A stretch of DNA of 64,000 nucleotides, from NCBI GenBank assembly GCA_964019335.1, contig OZ025654.1:1-64000 (forward strand), given 5' to 3'. Source of the stretch: Diplonema japonicum (Eukaryota > Euglenozoa > Diplonemea > Diplonemida > Diplonemidae). The notes beneath the pieces are model-generated. The model worked only from the letters and a program-made list of their open reading frames with translations. It had not been told where the DNA came from and did no database searches. Shown here in pieces: positions 62,635 to 64,000 of this stretch. How positions within the stretch are numbered: the first letter of the stretch is position 1; the number at the start of each line of letters is the position of its first letter. The translations under genes and the position numbers were made by a program.

Positions 62635-64000
62635 TCACAAATCTGAGTACTCCAGCCTAGTCTCGTCACCGTTGCCATCCTCTGCCGTTAAGGAGTAAAT
62701 CGTGTAGTTGGGGTGCACGAAGGTGCTGTGATTCTCGAAGCTCGCAACCTGCAGCCCAACAAAGCGTACCGCTTCCTGAATAGTACCATACAGACAGAGC
62801 ATGCTGTGTTCCACGCAACTCCGACAGAGGATGTGGCTCACATCCACGCATAGGCCAAGTACCGCAACATACCTCTGCTTGTTGCTCCCCACTGTCCCGT
62901 ACTGAACTTCACCTGTCGCAAGCCCAATGTGCACTCTCACAGCATTTTGTTTTTGTAACAGCATGACAAACATGAGGGAGTTCTCGACATGTGTTGTGTT
63001 TACGCGTGATGTGTTCCATGCCAACGCCACCCTGCTCCCTTGAAGCGAGACAACCACCCCACGTGACCTCTCGCAGCACACCAGCACTTTCGCCAGAACC
63101 TCGTTCATCACATCCTGCGCTTGTCCATCGTAACCAGCACGGATGTCCACGTGCGCCACGCTGCCAGTCGCCTTCAGCATTGACACACTTGCCATACTTG
63201 CACCCATGATGCTCTCTTTCATATTCAAACTGCTCTTCGAGCTCACCGAATCAACTTCAAGCATCAGTGTCCAGTTACTCTTGCCGTTCTGAAGCTGATC
63301 TTCCACATAAAGCTTCCTCCCAACAAGATTCTCCGAAAGGAGGAGGAAGGGATGGATAGTCTCCCCGATACCCTTGAGCTGTGTCAGCCCCATGGGGATC
63401 ACAGAGGCACCATCCAGAGGACCTATCTTTTCCAAGACCTCCGGAGTGACAGCAACAGAACCCCCAATACACACCCCCTCCATTCTGGCCGCCTTGTTCA
63501 CCGTGTTCCCAAAGTAGTCGTACCTATTTGTCAGGGTGTTCAGCTGAACATCCACCTCACCACAGTGGACACCAATACGGACACGAAGCCCACACCAAGG
63601 GCCCTCGTCATCGTAGGCATACTGCCTCAGTGACAGGAGCTCCTGAGGCCACATGCTTCTCACAAGGTCTTCCTGAACAGAAAGGCCAAACCACACAGCA
63701 TCTGAAACATTCTCGAAGGCCACCATGAAAGCATCTCCAATGGTCTTCACCTCATACCCATTGTGCTCGGCAATGGACGTGCGAACCACCCTGTTGTGAA
63801 CCTGAAGAGCTTCCTTCATCCCCTCAGGGCATGCTTCCCAGGTGGCTGTCGATCCTTGGATGTCCGTGAACACGATTGTTGCTTCTGATGTCTGAAGCCC
63901 AGGTGCTGGAATGTCATGTCCTTTGTGACCGTGAGCATCTTTGTGTAACTCATGAAAGAGGGCGTCAGGGAGGAAGGGGCGGTAGCCTTCAAGGTTTGAG
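62635..64000 (-). CDS. Membrane adenylate cyclase (array copy D), partial at window edge
   Basis: Only the last ~455 codons are inside the window; the frame stays open to base 64000 through the helical-linker region (LSNLEGYRPFLP), so the TM domain lies outside. The catalytic domain is complete: FTDIQGST, VKTIGDAF, RIGVHCGEVD, YDYFGNTVNKAAR. The linker after GRKLYVEDQ is distinct, and the second cyclase-like domain is present but more diverged than in A and C (AHVDIRAGYDGQAQDVM, HIGLATGEVQYGTVGSNKQRYV). The C-terminal 35 residues are unique. Same family and orientation as copies A-C. Confidence 0.92.
   Translation of the reverse strand, partial: SNLEGYRPFLPDALFHELHKDAHGHKGHDIPAPGLQTSEATIVFTDIQGSTATWEACPEGMKEALQVHNRVVRTSIAEHNGYEVKTIGDAFMVAFENVSDAVWFGLSVQEDLVRSMWPQELLSLRQYAYDDEGPWCGLRVRIGVHCGEVDVQLNTLTNRYDYFGNTVNKAARMEGVCIGGSVAVTPEVLEKIGPLDGASVIPMGLTQLKGIGETIHPFLLLSENLVGRKLYVEDQLQNGKSNWTLMLEVDSVSSKSSLNMKESIMGASMASVSMLKATGSVAHVDIRAGYDGQAQDVMNEVLAKVLVCCERSRGVVVSLQGSRVALAWNTSRVNTTHVENSLMFVMLLQKQNAVRVHIGLATGEVQYGTVGSNKQRYVAVLGLCVDVSHILCRSCVEHSMLCLYGTIQEAVRFVGLQVASFENHSTFVHPNYTIYSLTAEDGNGDETRLEYSDL

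Noticed and set aside
1-64000. tRNA, rRNA or spliced-leader RNA genes
   Set aside because: I looked for box A/B and Sm-site patterns in the spacers and saw none convincing; a covariance search would be needed to exclude them.
1-64000. CRISPR arrays or bacterial operons
   Set aside because: No spaced direct repeats of the right form; introns, signal-peptide hydrolases, Cys-loop receptors and a giant EGF protein show a eukaryote.
1081-64000. Firm assignment to kinetoplastids
   Set aside because: One-way gene order and the cyclase sequence fit, but clustered cis-introns and the repeat content do not, and no spliced leader was identified.

Overview
This window comes from a unicellular eukaryote, probably a free-living phagotroph. 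The genes are long, use the standard code with all three stop codons, and are separated by low-complexity intergenic DNA rich in A, T and G runs. Products include secreted lysosome-type hydrolases, large Cys-rich surface receptors, class III cyclases and ligand-gated channels. Every gene I can support lies on the minus strand; only a broken RNase H fragment at the left edge is on plus. One-way gene order recalls Euglenozoa (bodonids, diplonemids), but the giant gene has four tiny spliceosomal introns, which is atypical for kinetoplastids, so I leave the group open.

Layout: 1-719 is a (GGGTTTGC)n array of 90 units. It abuts a truncated RNase H remnant (plus) and a beheaded cyclase gene (minus). 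2.9-5.7 kb holds a non-LTR reverse transcriptase. 5.8-8.0 kb holds two paralogous two-TM proteins whose second TM carries a DEG/ENaC-like Gly pattern and GAS triplet. 8.1-10.7 kb has two proteins with a ubiquitin-like N-terminus and BspA-type leucine-rich repeats; a third neighbour (13.3-15.2 kb) joins a similar N-terminus to ankyrin repeats. Between and beyond lie a GH2 beta-glucuronidase-like enzyme, a 3-hydroxybutyrate dehydrogenase-like SDR and a phospholipase B-like protein.

19.0-42.5 kb is one giant gene of about 7,775 residues: LamG, Thr/Ser stalk, many Cys-rich and EGF-like modules, then a multi-TM cytoplasmic-facing C-terminus with a B-box-like zinc site and an EF-hand. Its last exons are split by four phase-0 introns of 39, 39, 33 and 39 bp. 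What look like three separate ORFs are therefore one gene.

44.2-55.5 kb contains three tandem Cys-loop receptors with a true 13-residue Cys-loop and the Pro-Ala-Arg pore entrance of animal chloride channels, plus an EF-hand-like module in the M3-M4 loop. 55.6-64.0 kb contains a tandem array of four membrane adenylate cyclases (one damaged, one cut by the window edge) with divergent membrane domains and nearly identical catalytic cores. Together the region looks like an expanding environmental-sensing locus: channels, cyclases and adhesion receptors, diversified at the input end and homogenised at the output end.

Intergenic DNA holds a dispersed ~38-nt hairpin repeat (six copies) tied to the 3' end of the retrotransposon, a 92-bp Tc1/mariner-like MITE candidate, foldback sequences and long G/C homopolymers.
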